Origin: Ulva prolifera
Lineage: Eukaryota > Chlorophyta > Ulvophyceae > Ulvales > Ulvaceae
DNA length: 64,000 nucleotides
Direction of reading: 5' to 3'
NCBI GenBank assembly: GCA_023078555.1
Contig: CM041199.1
Coordinates: 8,685,315 to 8,749,314, forward strand
In this document: positions 11,301 to 23,219 of the stretch, piece by piece
Layout of the letters: the number at the start of each line of letters is the position of its first letter
Numbering within the stretch: the first letter of the stretch is position 1
The notes under the pieces: model-generated
The model's input: the letters and a program-made list of their open reading frames with translations, nothing else
What the model was told of the DNA's origin: nothing
The model's database searches: none
Translations under genes and position numbers: made by a program

Positions 11301-12796
11301 TCCAAGATGGCACCCCATTCTCGAACCCCAATCTAGGCTCGAGCCCGACTCCAAGATGGCACCCCGATATCGAGCCCAAATCCAGGCTCGAGCCCCACTC
11401 CAAGATGGCACCCCAATCTCTAGCCCCAATCCAGGCTCGTGCCCAACGTGAAGCTCGTACCCCAACCTCGAGCCCCAATCCAGGCTGGAGCCTAACTTCA
11501 AGATGGCACCCCATTCTCGAGCCCCAATCCAGGCTCGAGCCCGACTCCAAGATAACACCCCAATCTCTACCCCCAATCCAGGCTCGTGCCCAACTTGAAG
11601 CTCGTACCCCAATCTCGAGCCCCGATCCTGGCTGGAGCCCAACTCCAAGATGGCACCCCATTCTCGAATCCCAATCCAGGCTCGAGCCCGACTCCAAGAT
11701 GGCACCCCGATATCGAGCCCAAATCCAGGCTCGAGCCCCACTCCAAGATGGCACCCCAATCTCTAGCCCCAATCCAGGCTCGTGCCCAACGTGAAGCTCG
11801 TACCCCAATCTCGAGCCCCAGTCCAGGCTTGAGCCCACCTGCAAGATGGCACCCCATTCTCGAGCCCCAATCCAGGCTCGAGCCCCACTCCAAGATGGCT
11901 CCCAATATCTAGCCCCAATCTAGGCTCGAGCCCAACGTGAAGCTCGTACCCCAATCTCGAGCCCCAATCCAGGCTGGAGCCCAACTCCAAGATGGCCCCC
12001 CATTCTCGAGCCCCAATCTAGGCTCGAGCCCGACTCCAAGATAACACCCCAATCTCTACCCCCAATCCAGGCTCGTGCCCAACGTGAAGCTCGTACCCCA
12101 ATCTCGAGCCCCAATCCAGGTTGGAGCCCACCTCCAAGATGGCACCCCATTCTCGAGCCCCAATCCAGGCTCGAGCCCCACTCCAAGATGGTACCCCAAT
12201 CTCGAGCCCCAATCCAGGCTCGAGCCCGACTCCAAGATGGCACCACAATCTCTAGCCCCAATCCAGGCTCGTGCCCAACGTGAAGCTCGTACCCCAATCT
12301 CTAGCCCCAATCCAGGCTCGAGCCCCACTCCAAGATGGTACCCCAATCTCGAGCCCCAATCCAGGCTCGAGCCCGACTCCAAGATCGCACCACAATCTCT
12401 AGCCCCAATCCAGGCTCGTGCCCAACGTGAAGCTCGTACCCCAATCTCGAGCCCCAATCCAGGCTGGAGCCCACCTCCAAGATGGCACCCCATTCCCGAG
12501 CCCCAATCTAGGCTCGAACCCAACTCCAAGATGGCACCACAATCTCTAGCCCCAATCCAGGCTCATGCCCAACGTGAAGCTCGTACCCCAGTCTCGAGCC
12601 CCAATCCAGGCTGGAGCCTAACTCCAAGATGGCACCCCATTCTCGAGCCCCAATCCAGGCTCGAGCCCCACTCCAACATGGTACCCCAATCTCGAGCCCC
12701 AATCCAGGCTCGAGCCCGACTCCAAGATGGCACCACAATCTCTAGCCCCAATCCAGGCTCGTGCCCAACGTGAAGCTCGTACCCCAATCTCGAGCC
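7843..12796 (+). repeat. Copy 1 of a 5,142-bp-offset duplication
   Basis: The sequence from about 7,843 repeats from about 12,985 with a constant offset of 5,142 bp. That equals 105 monomers less three bases, matching the three 48-bp monomers inside (7,979, 10,575 and 11,897). The left breakpoint is visible: just upstream, copy 1 reads AATCTCGAG where the other reads AACCTCGAG. The match ends near 12,796, where copy 1 switches to middle-type CCCGATCCTGG and copy 2 keeps left-type CCCAATCCAGG. The two copies are close to a direct tandem pair, separated by about 190 bp. Confidence 0.86.
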
Positions 12797-12984
12797 CCGA
12801 TCCTGGCTGGAGCCCAACTCCAAGATGGCACCCCATTCTCGAATCCCAATCTAGGCTCGAGCCCGACTCCAAGATGGCACCCCGATATCGAGCCCAAATC
12901 CAGGCTCGAGCCCCACTCCAAGATGGCACCCCAATCTCTAGCCCCAATCCAGGCTCGTGCCCAACGTGAAGCTCGTACCCCAAC

Positions 12985-15900
12985 CTCGAGCCCCAATCCA
13001 GGCTCGTGCCCAACGTGAAGCTCGTACCCCAATCTCGAGCCTCAGTCCTGGCTGGAGCCCACCTGCAAGATGGCACCCCATTCTCGAGCCCCAATCCAGG
13101 CTCGAGCCCCACTCCAAGATGGCTCCCAATATCTAGCCCCAATCCAGGCTCGAGCCCAACGTGAAGCTCGTACCCCAATCTCGAGCCCCAATCCAGGCTG
13201 GAGCCCACCTCCAAGATGGCCCCCCATTCTCGAGCCCCAATCTGGGCTCGAGCCCGACTCCAAGATAACACCCCAATCTCTACCCCCAACCCAGGCTCGT
13301 GCCCAACGTGAAGCTCGTACCCCATTCTCGAACCCCAATCTAGGCTCGAGCCCGACTCCAAGATGGCACCCCGATATCGAGCCCAAATCCAGGCTCGAGC
13401 CCCACTCCAAGATGGCACCCCAATCTCTAGCCCCAATCCAGGCTCGTGCCCAACGTGAAGCTCGTACCCCAACCTCGAGCCCCAATCCAGGCTGGAGCCT
13501 AACTTCAAGATGGCACCCCATTCTCGAGCCCCAATCCAGGCTCGAGCCCGACTCCAAGATAACACCCCAATCTCTACCCCCAACCCAGGCTCGTGCCCAA
13601 CGTGAAGCTCGTACCCCATTCTCGAACCCCAATCTAGGCTCGAGCCCGACTCCAAGATGGTACCCCGATCTCGAGCCCCAATCCAGGCTCGAGCCCCACT
13701 CCAAGATGGCACCCCAATCTCTAGCCCCGATCCAGGCTCGAGCCCAACTCCAAGATGGCACCCCAATCTCGAGCCCCAATCCAGGCTCGAGCCCCACTCC
13801 AAGATGGAACCCCATTCTCGAGCCCCAATCCAGGCTCGAGCCCCACTCCAAGATGGCACCCCGATATCGAGCCCAAATCCAGGCTCGAGCCCCACTCCAA
13901 GATGGCACCCCAATCTCTAGCCCCAATCCAGGCTCGAGCCCAACGTGAAGCTCGTACCCCAATCTCGAGCCCCAATCCAGGCTGGAGCCCACCTCCAAGA
14001 TGGCCCCCCATTCTCGAGCCCCAATCTGGGCTCGAGCCCGACTCCAAGATAACACCCCAATCTCTACCCCCAACCCAGGCTCGTGCCCAACGTGAAGCTC
14101 GTACCCCATTCTCGAACCCCAATCTAGGCTCGAGCCCGACTCCAAGATGGCACCCCGATATCGAGCCCAAATCCAGGCTCGAGCCCCACTCCAAGATGGC
14201 ACCCCAATCTCTAGCCCCAATCCAGGCTCGTGCCCAACGTGAAGCTCGTACCCCAACCTCGAGCCCCAATCCAGGCTGGAGCCTAACTTCAAGATGGCAC
14301 CCCATTCTCGAGCCCCAATCCAGGCTCGAGCCCGACTCCAAGATAACACCCCAATCTCTACCCCCAATCCAGGCTCGTGCCCAACTTGAAGCTCGTACCC
14401 CAATCTCGAGCCCCGATCCTGGCTGGAGCCCAACTCCAAGATGGCACCCCATTCTCGAATCCCAATCCAGGCTCGAGCCCGACTCCAAGATGGCACCCCG
14501 ATATCGAGCCCAAATCCAGGCTCGAGCCCCACTCCAAGATGGCACCCCAATCTCTAGCCCCAATCCAGGCTCGTGCCCAACGTGAAGCTCGTTCCCCAAT
14601 CTCGAGCCCCGATCCTGGCTGGAGCCCAACTCCAAGATGGCACCCCATTCTCGAATCCCAATCCAGGCTCGAGCCCGACTCCAAGATGGCACCCCGATAT
14701 CGAGCCCAAATCCAGGCTCGAGCCCCACTCCAAGATGGCACCCCAATCTCTAGCCCCAATCCAGGCTCGTGCCCAACGTGAAGCTCGTACCCCAATCTCG
14801 AACCCCGATCCAGGCTGGAGCCCAACTCCAAGATGGCACCCCAATCTCGAGCCCCAATCCAGGCTCGAGCCCCACTCCAAGATGGTACCCCAATCTCGAG
14901 CCCCAATCCAGGCTCGTGCCCAACGTGAAGCTCGTACCCCAATCTCGAGCCCCGATCCTGGCTGGAGCCCAACTCCAAGATGGCACCCCATTCTCGAACC
15001 CCAATCCAGGCTCGAGCCCGACTCCAAGATGGCACCCCGATATCGAGCCCAAATCCAGGCTCGAGCCCCACTCCAAGATGGCACCCCAATCTCTAGCCCC
15101 AATCCAGGCTCGTGCCCAACGTGAAGCTCGTACCCCAATCTCGAGCCCCAATCCAGGCTGGAGCCCACCTCCAAGATGGCACCCCATTCTCGAGCCCCAA
15201 TCCAGGCTCGAGCCCCACTCCAAGATGGTACCCCAATCTCGAGCCCCAATCCAGGCTCGAGCCCGTATCCAAGATGGCACCACAATCTCTTGCCCCAATC
15301 CAGGCTCGAGCCCCACTCCAAGATGGTACCCCGATCTCGAGCCCCAATCCAGGCTCGAGCCCCACTCCAAGATGGCACCCCAATCTCTAGCCCCGATCCA
15401 GGCTCGAGCCCAACTCCAAGATGGCACCCCAATCTCGAGCCCCAATCCAGGCTCGAGCCCCACTCCAAGATGGAACCCCATTCTCGAGCCCCAATCCAGG
15501 CTCGAGCCCCACTCCAAGATGGTACCCCAATCTCGAGCCCCAATCCAGGCTCGAGCCCGACTCCAAGATGGCACCACAATCTCGAGCCCCAATCCAGGCT
15601 CGTGCCCAACGTGAAGCTCGTACCCCAATCTCGAGCCTCAGTCCTGGCTGGAGCCCACCTGCAAGATGGCACCCCATTCTCGAGCCCCAATCCAGGCTCG
15701 AGCCCCACTCCAAGATGGCTCCCAATATCTAGCCCCAATCCAGGCTCGAGCCCAACGTGAAGCTCGTACCCCAATCTCGAGCCCCAATCCAGGCTGGAGC
15801 CCACCTCCAAGATGGCCCCCCATTCTCGAGCCCCAATCTGGGCTCGAGCCCGACTCCAAGATAACACCCCAATCTCTACCCCCAACCCAGGCTCGTGCCC

Positions 15901-17938
15901 AACGTGAAGCTCGTACCCCAATCTCGAGCCCCAATCCAGGCTGGAGCCCAACTCCAAGATGGCCCCCCATTCTCGAGCCCCAATCTAGGCTCGAGCCCGA
16001 CTCCAAGATAACACCCCAATCTCTACCCCCAATCCAGGCTCGTGCCCAACGTGAAGCTCGTACCCCAATCTCGAGCCCCAATCCAGGCTGGAGCCCACCT
16101 CCAAGATGGCACCCCATTCTCGAGCCCCAATCCAGGCTCGAACCCAACTCAAAGATGGCACCCCATTCTCGAGCCCCAATCCAGGCTCGTGCCCAACGTG
16201 AAGCTCGTACCCCAATCTCGAGCCCCGATCCTGGCTGGAGCCCAACTCCAAGATGGCACCCCATTCTCGAACCCCAATCCAGGCTCGAGCCCGACTCCAA
16301 GATGGCACCCCGATATCGAGCCCAAATCCAGGCTCGAGCCCCACTCCAAGATGGCACCCCAATCTCTAGCCCCAATCCAGGCTCGTGCCCAACGTGAAGC
16401 TCGTACCCCAATCTCGAGCCCCGATCCTGGCTGGAGCCCAACTCCAAGATGGCACCCCATTCTCGAACCCCAATCTAGGCTCGAGCCCGACTCCAAGATG
16501 GCACCCCGATATCGAGCCCAAATCCAGGCTCGAGCCCCACTCCAAGATGGCACCCCAATCTCTAGCCCCAATCCAGGCTCGTGCCCAACGTGAAGCTCGT
16601 ACCCCAACCTCGAGCCCCAATCCAGGCTGGAGCCTAACTTCAAGATGGCACCCCATTCTCGAGCCCCAATCCAGGCTCGAGCCCGACTCCAAGATAACAC
16701 CCCAATCTCTACCCCCAATCCAGGCTCGTGCCCAACTTGAAGCTCGTACCCCAATCTCGAGCCCCGATCCTGGCTGGAGCCCAACTCCAAGATGGCACCC
16801 CATTCTCGAATCCCAATCCAGGCTCGAGCCCGACTCCAAGATGGCACCCCGATATCGAGCCCAAATCCAGGCTCGAGCCCCACTCCAAGATGGCACCCCA
16901 ATCTCTAGCCCCAATCCAGGCTCGTGCCCAACGTGAAGCTCGTACCCCAATCTCGAGCCCCAGTCCAGGCTTGAGCCCACCTGCAAGATGGCACCCCATT
17001 CTCGAGCCCCAATCCAGGCTCGAGCCCCACTCCAAGATGGCTCCCAATATCTAGCCCCAATCTAGGCTCGAGCCCAACGTGAAGCTCGTACCCCAATCTC
17101 GAGCCCCAATCCAGGCTGGAGCCCAACTCCAAGATGGCCCCCCATTCTCGAGCCCCAATCTAGGCTCGAGCCCGACTCCAAGATAACACCCCAATCTCTA
17201 CCCCCAATCCAGGCTCGTGCCCAACGTGAAGCTCGTACCCCAATCTCGAGCCCCAATCCAGGTTGGAGCCCACCTCCAAGATGGCACCCCATTCTCGAGC
17301 CCCAATCCAGGCTCGAGCCCCACTCCAAGATGGTACCCCAATCTCGAGCCCCAATCCAGGCTCGAGCCCGACTCCAAGATGGCACCACAATCTCTAGCCC
17401 CAATCCAGGCTCGTGCCCAACGTGAAGCTCGTACCCCAATCTCTAGCCCCAATCCAGGCTCGAGCCCCACTCCAAGATGGTACCCCAATCTCGAGCCCCA
17501 ATCCAGGCTCGAGCCCGACTCCAAGATCGCACCACAATCTCTAGCCCCAATCCAGGCTCGTGCCCAACGTGAAGCTCGTACCCCAATCTCGAGCCCCAAT
17601 CCAGGCTGGAGCCCACCTCCAAGATGGCACCCCATTCCCGAGCCCCAATCTAGGCTCGAACCCAACTCCAAGATGGCACCACAATCTCTAGCCCCAATCC
17701 AGGCTCATGCCCAACGTGAAGCTCGTACCCCAGTCTCGAGCCCCAATCCAGGCTGGAGCCTAACTCCAAGATGGCACCCCATTCTCGAGCCCCAATCCAG
17801 GCTCGAGCCCCACTCCAACATGGTACCCCAATCTCGAGCCCCAATCCAGGCTCGAGCCCGACTCCAAGATGGCACCACAATCTCTAGCCCCAATCCAGGC
17901 TCGTGCCCAACGTGAAGCTCGTACCCCAATCTCGAGCC
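12985..17938 (+). repeat. Copy 2 of the 5,142-bp-offset duplication
   Basis: This corresponds base for base in order to 7,843-12,796, as far as I compared it. It contains 48-bp monomers at 13,121, 15,717 and 17,039. After 17,938 it continues as left-type array, and from about 17,884 it overlaps the match to 3,406 onward. The near-absence of private substitutions suggests very recent origin. An assembly artefact should also be kept in mind for any near-identical tandem pair. Confidence 0.85.
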
Positions 17939-18659
17939 CCAATCCAGGCTGGAGCCCAACTCCAAGATGGCACCCCATTCTCGAGCCCCAATCCAGGCTC
18001 GAGCCCCACTCCAAGATGGTACCCCAATCTCGAGCCCCAATCCAGGCTCGAGCCCGACTCCAAGATGGCACCACAATCTCTAGCCCCAATCCAGGCTCGT
18101 GCCCAACGTGAAGCTCGTACCCCAATCTCGAGCCCCAATCCAGGCTCGAGCCCGACTCCAAGATGGCACCACAATCTCAAGCCCCAATCCAGGCTCGTGC
18201 CAAACGTGAAGCTCGTACCCCAATCTCGAGCCCCAGTCCAGGCTTGAGCCCACCTGCAAGATGGCACCCCATTCTCGAGCCCCAATCCAGGCTCGAGCCC
18301 CACTCCAAGATGGCTCCCAATATCTAGCCCCAATCTAGGCTCGAGCCCAACGTGAAGCTCGTACCCCAATCTCGAGCCCCAATCCAGGTTGGAGCCCACC
18401 TCCAAGATGGCACCCCATTCTCGAGCCCCAATCCAGGCTCGAGCCCCACTCCAAGATGGTACCCCAATCTCGAGCCCCAATCCAGGCTCGAGCCCGACTC
18501 CAAGATGGCACCACAATCTCTAGCCCCAATCCAGGCTCGTGCCCAACGTGAAGCTCGTACCCCAATCTCTAGCCCCAATCCAGGCTCGAGCCCCATTCCA
18601 AGATGGTACCCCAATCTCGAGCCCCAATCCAGGCTCGAGCCCGACTCCAAGATCGCACC

Positions 18660-19443
18660 ACAATCTCTAGCCCCAATCCAGGCTCGTGCCCAACGTGAAG
18701 CTCGTACCCCAATCTCGAGCCCCAATCCAGGCTGGAGCCCACCTCCAAGATGGCACCCCATTCCCGAGCCCCAATCCAGGCTCGAACCCAACTCCAAGAT
18801 GGCACCACAATCTCTAGCCCCAATCCAGGCTCATGCCCAACGTGAAGCTCGTACCCCAGTCTCGAGCCCCAATCCAGGCTGGAGCCTAACTCCAAGATGG
18901 CACCCCATTCTCGAGCCCCAATCCAGGCTCGAGCCCCACTCCAACATGGTACCCCAATCTCGAGCCCCAATCCAGGCTCGAGCCCGACTCCAAGATGGCA
19001 CCACAATCTCTAGCCCAAATCCAGGCTCGTGCCCAACGTGAAGCTCGTACCCCAATCTCTAGCCCCAATCCAGGCTCGTGCCCAACGTGAAGCTCGTACC
19101 CCAATCTCGAGCCCCAATCCAGGCTGGAGCCCACCTCCAAGATGGCACCCCATTCCCGAGCCCCAATCCAGGCTCGAACCCAACTCCAAGATGGCACCAC
19201 AATCTCTAGCCCCAATCCAGGCTCATGCCCAACGTGAAGCTCGTACCCCAGTCTCGAGCCCCAATCCAGGCTGGAGCCTAACTCCAAGATGGCACCCCAT
19301 TCTCGAGCCCCAATCCAGGCTCGAGCCCCACTCCAACATGGTACCCCAATCTCGAGCCCCAATCCAGGCTCGAGCCCGACTCCAAGATGGCACCACAATC
19401 TCTAGCCCAAATCCAGGCTCGTGCCCAACGTGAAGCTCGTACC
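18660..19443 (+). repeat. 392-bp tandem duplication private to the 17.9-23.2 kb block
   Basis: Bases 18,660-19,051 and 19,052-19,443 are two copies of eight monomers. They share AAATCCAGGCTCGTG (from GCCCAAATCC) near 19,016 and 19,408. The related block at 4.2-4.6 kb has a single copy. This places the 392-bp event after the large duplication, or a matching loss in copy 1. The second copy starts with AATCTCTAGCCCC and the array after it continues with AATCTCGAGCCCC. Confidence 0.8.
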
Positions 19444-20365
19444 CCAATCTCGAGCCCCAATCCAGGCTGGAGCCCAACTCCAAGATGGCACCCCATTCTC
19501 GAGCCCCAATCCAGGCTCGAGCCCCACTCCAAGATGGTACCCCAATCTCGAGCCCCAATCCAGGCTCGAGCCCGACTCCAAGATGGCACCACAATCTCTA
19601 GCCCCAATCCAGGCTCGTGCCCAACGTGAAGCTCGTACCCCAATCTCGAGCCCCGATCCTGGCTGGAGCCCAACTCCAAGATGGCACCCCATTCTCGAAC
19701 CCCAATCCAGGCTCGAGCCCGACTCCAAGATGGCACCCCGATATCGAGCCCAAATCCAGGCTCGAGCCCCACTCCAAGATGGCACCCCAATCTCTAGCCC
19801 CAATCCAGGCTCGTGCCCAACGTGAAGCTCGTACCCCAATCTCGAGCCCCAATCCAGGCTGGAGCCCACCTCCAAGATGGCACCCCATTCTCGAGCCCCA
19901 ATCCAGGCTCGAGCCCCACTCCAAGATGGTACCCCAATCTCGAGCCCCAATCCAGGCTCGAGCCCGTATCCAAGATGGCACCACAATCTCTTGCCCCAAT
20001 CCAGGCTCGAGCCCCACTCCAAGATGGTACCCCGATCTCGAGCCCCAATCCAGGCTCGAGCCCCACTCCAAGATGGCACCCCAATCTCTAGCCCCGATCC
20101 AGGCTCGAGCCCAACTCCAAGATGGCACCCCAATCTCGAGCCCCAATCCAGGCTCGAGCCCCACTCCAAGATGGAACCCCATTCTCGAGCCCCAATCCAG
20201 GCTCGAGCCCCACTCCAAGATGGTACCCCAATCTCGAGCCCCAATCCAGGCTCGAGCCCGACTCCAAGATGGCACCACAATCTCGAGCCCCAATCCAGGC
20301 TCGTGCCCAACGTGAAGCTCGTATCCCAATCTCGAGCCTCAGTCCTGGCTGGAGCCCACCTGCAA

Positions 20366-20415
20366 GATGGCACCCCATTCTCGAGCCCCAATCCAAGATG
20401 GCTCCCAATATCTAG
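20366..20415 (+). repeat. Truncated monomer lacking one 18-bp sub-unit (copy 2)
   Basis: It is identical in structure to the one at 5,496-5,545 and sits 14,870 bp downstream. The 18-bp loss is needed to explain the non-monomer offsets 14,870 and 8,748: adding it back, with the one-base losses, gives whole numbers of monomers. Confidence 0.88.
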
Positions 20416-23219
20416 CCCCAATCCAGGCTCGAGCCCAACGTGAAGCTCGTACCCCAATCTCGAGCCCCAATCCAGGCTGGAGCCCACCTCCAAGATGGCC
20501 CCCCATTCTCGAGCCCCAATCTGGGCTCGAGCCCGACTCCAAGATAACACCCCAATCTCTACCCCCAACCCAGGCTCGTGCCCAACGTGAAGCTCGTACC
20601 CCAATCTCGAGCCCCAATCCAGGCTGGAGCCCAACTCCAAGATGGCCCCCCATTCTCGAGCCCCAATCTAGGCTCGAGCCCGACTCCAAGATAACACCCC
20701 AATCTCTACCCCCAATCCAGGCTCGTGCCCAACGTGAAGCTCGTACCCCAATCTCGAGCCCCAATCCAGGCTGGAGCCCACCTCCAAGATGGCACCCCAT
20801 TCTCGAGCCCCAATCCAGGCTCGAACCCAACTCCAAGATGGCACCCCATTCTCGAGCCCCAATCCAGGCTCGTGCCCAACGTGAAGCTCGTACCCCAATC
20901 TCGAGCCCCGATCCTGGCTGGAGCCCAACTCCAAGATGGCACCCCAATCTCTACCCCCAATCCAGGCTCGTGCCCAACGTGAAGCTCGTACCCCAATCTC
21001 GAGCCCCGATCCAGGCTGGAGCCCAACTCCAAGATGGCACCCCAATCTCGAGCCCCAATCCAGGCTCGAGCCCCACTCCTAGATGGTACCCCAATCTCGA
21101 GCCCCAATCCAGGCTCGAGCCCGACTCCAAGATGGCACCACAATCTCTAGCCCCAATCCAGGCTCGTGCCCAACGTGAAGCTCGTACCCCAATCTCGAGC
21201 CCCAATCCAGGCTGGAGCCCAACTCCAAGATGGTACCCCAATCTCGAGCCCCAATCCAGGCTCGAGCCCGACTCCAAGATGGCACCACAATCTCTAGCCC
21301 CAATCCAGGCTCGTGCCCAACGTGAAGCTCGTACCCCAATCTCGAGCCCCAATCCAGGCTGGAGCCCACCTCCAAGATGGCACCCCATTCCCGAGCCCCA
21401 ATCCAGGCTCGAACCCAACTCCAAGATGGCACCACAATCTCTAGCCCCAATCCAGGCTCATGCCCAACGTGAAGCTCGTACCCCAATCTCGAGCCCCAAT
21501 CCAGGCTGGAGCCCACCTCCAAGATGGCACCCCATTCCCGAGCCCCAATCCAGGCTCGAACCCAACTCCAAGATGGCACCACAATCTCTAGCCCCAATCC
21601 AGGCTCGAGCCCCACTCCAAGATGGTACCCCAATCTCGAGCCCCAATCCAGGCTCGAGCCCGACTCCAAGATCGCACCACAATCTCTAGCCCCAATCCAG
21701 GCTCGTGCCCAACGTGAAGCTCGTACCACAATCTCTAGCCCCAATCCAGGCTCGAGCCCCACTCCAACATGGTACCCCAATCTCGAGCCCCAATCCAGGC
21801 TCGAGCCCGACTCCAAGATGGCACCACAATCTCTAGCCCCAATCCAGGCTCGTGCCCAACGTGAAGCTCGTACCCCAATCTCGAGCCCCAATCCAGGCTG
21901 GAGCCCAACTCCAAGATGGCACCCCATTCTCGAGCCCCAATCCAGGCTCGAGCCCCACTCCAAGATGGTACCCCAATCTCGAGCCCCAATCCAGGCTCGA
22001 GCCCGACTCCAAGATGGCACCACAATCTCTAGCCCCAATCCAGGCTCGTGCCCAACGTGAAGCTCGTACCCCAATCTCGAGCCCCGATCCTGGCTGGAGC
22101 CCAACTCCAAGATGGCACCCCATTCTCGAACCCCAATCCAGGCTCGAGCCCGACTCCAAGATGGCACCCCGATATCGAGCCCAAATCCAGGCTCGAGCCC
22201 CACTCCAAGATGGCACCCCAATCTCTAGCCCCAATCCAGGCTCGTGCCCAACGTGAAGCTCGTACCCCAATCTCGAGCCCCAATCCAGGCTGGAGCCCAC
22301 CTCCAAGATGGCACCCCATTCTCGAGCCCCAATCCAGGCTCGAGCCCCACTCCAAGATGGTACCCCAATCTCGAGCCCCAATCCAGGCTCGAGCCCGTAT
22401 CCAAGATGGCACCACAATCTCTTGCCCCAATCCAGGCTCGAGCCCCACTCCAAGATGGTACCCCGATCTCGAGCCCCAATCCAGGCTCGAGCCCCACTCC
22501 AAGATGGCACCCCAATCTCTAGCCCCGATCCAGGCTCGAGCCCAACTCCAAGATGGCACCCCAATCTCGAGCCCCAATCCAGGCTCGAGCCCCACTCCAA
22601 GATGGAACCCCATTCTCGAGCCCCAATCCAGGCTCGAGCCCCACTCCAAGATGGTACCCCAATCTCGAGCCCCAATCCAGGCTCGAGCCCGACTCCAAGA
22701 TGGCACCACAATCTCGAGCCCCAATCCAGGCTCGTGCCCAACGTGAAGCTCGTACCCCAATCTCGAGCCTCAGTCCTGGCTGGAGCCCACCTGCAAGATG
22801 GCACCCCATTCTCGAGCCCCAATCCAGGCTCGAGCCCCACTCCAAGATGGCTCCCAATATCTAGCCCCAATCCAGGCTCGAGCCCAACGTGAAGCTCGTA
22901 CCCCAATCTCGAGCCCCAATCCAGGCTGGAGCCCACCTCCAAGATGGCCCCCCATTCTCGAGCCCCAATCTGGGCTCGAGCCCGACTCCAAGATAACACC
23001 CCAATCTCTACCCCCAACCCAGGCTCGTGCCCAACGTGAAGCTCGTACCCCATTCTCGAACCCCAATCTAGGCTCGAGCCCGACTCCAAGATGGCACCCC
23101 GATATCGAGCCCAAATCCAGGCTCGAGCCCCACTCCAAGATGGCACCCCAATCTCTAGCCCCAATCCAGGCTCGTGCCCAACGTGAAGCTCGTACCCCAA
23201 CCTCGAGCCCCAATCCAGG

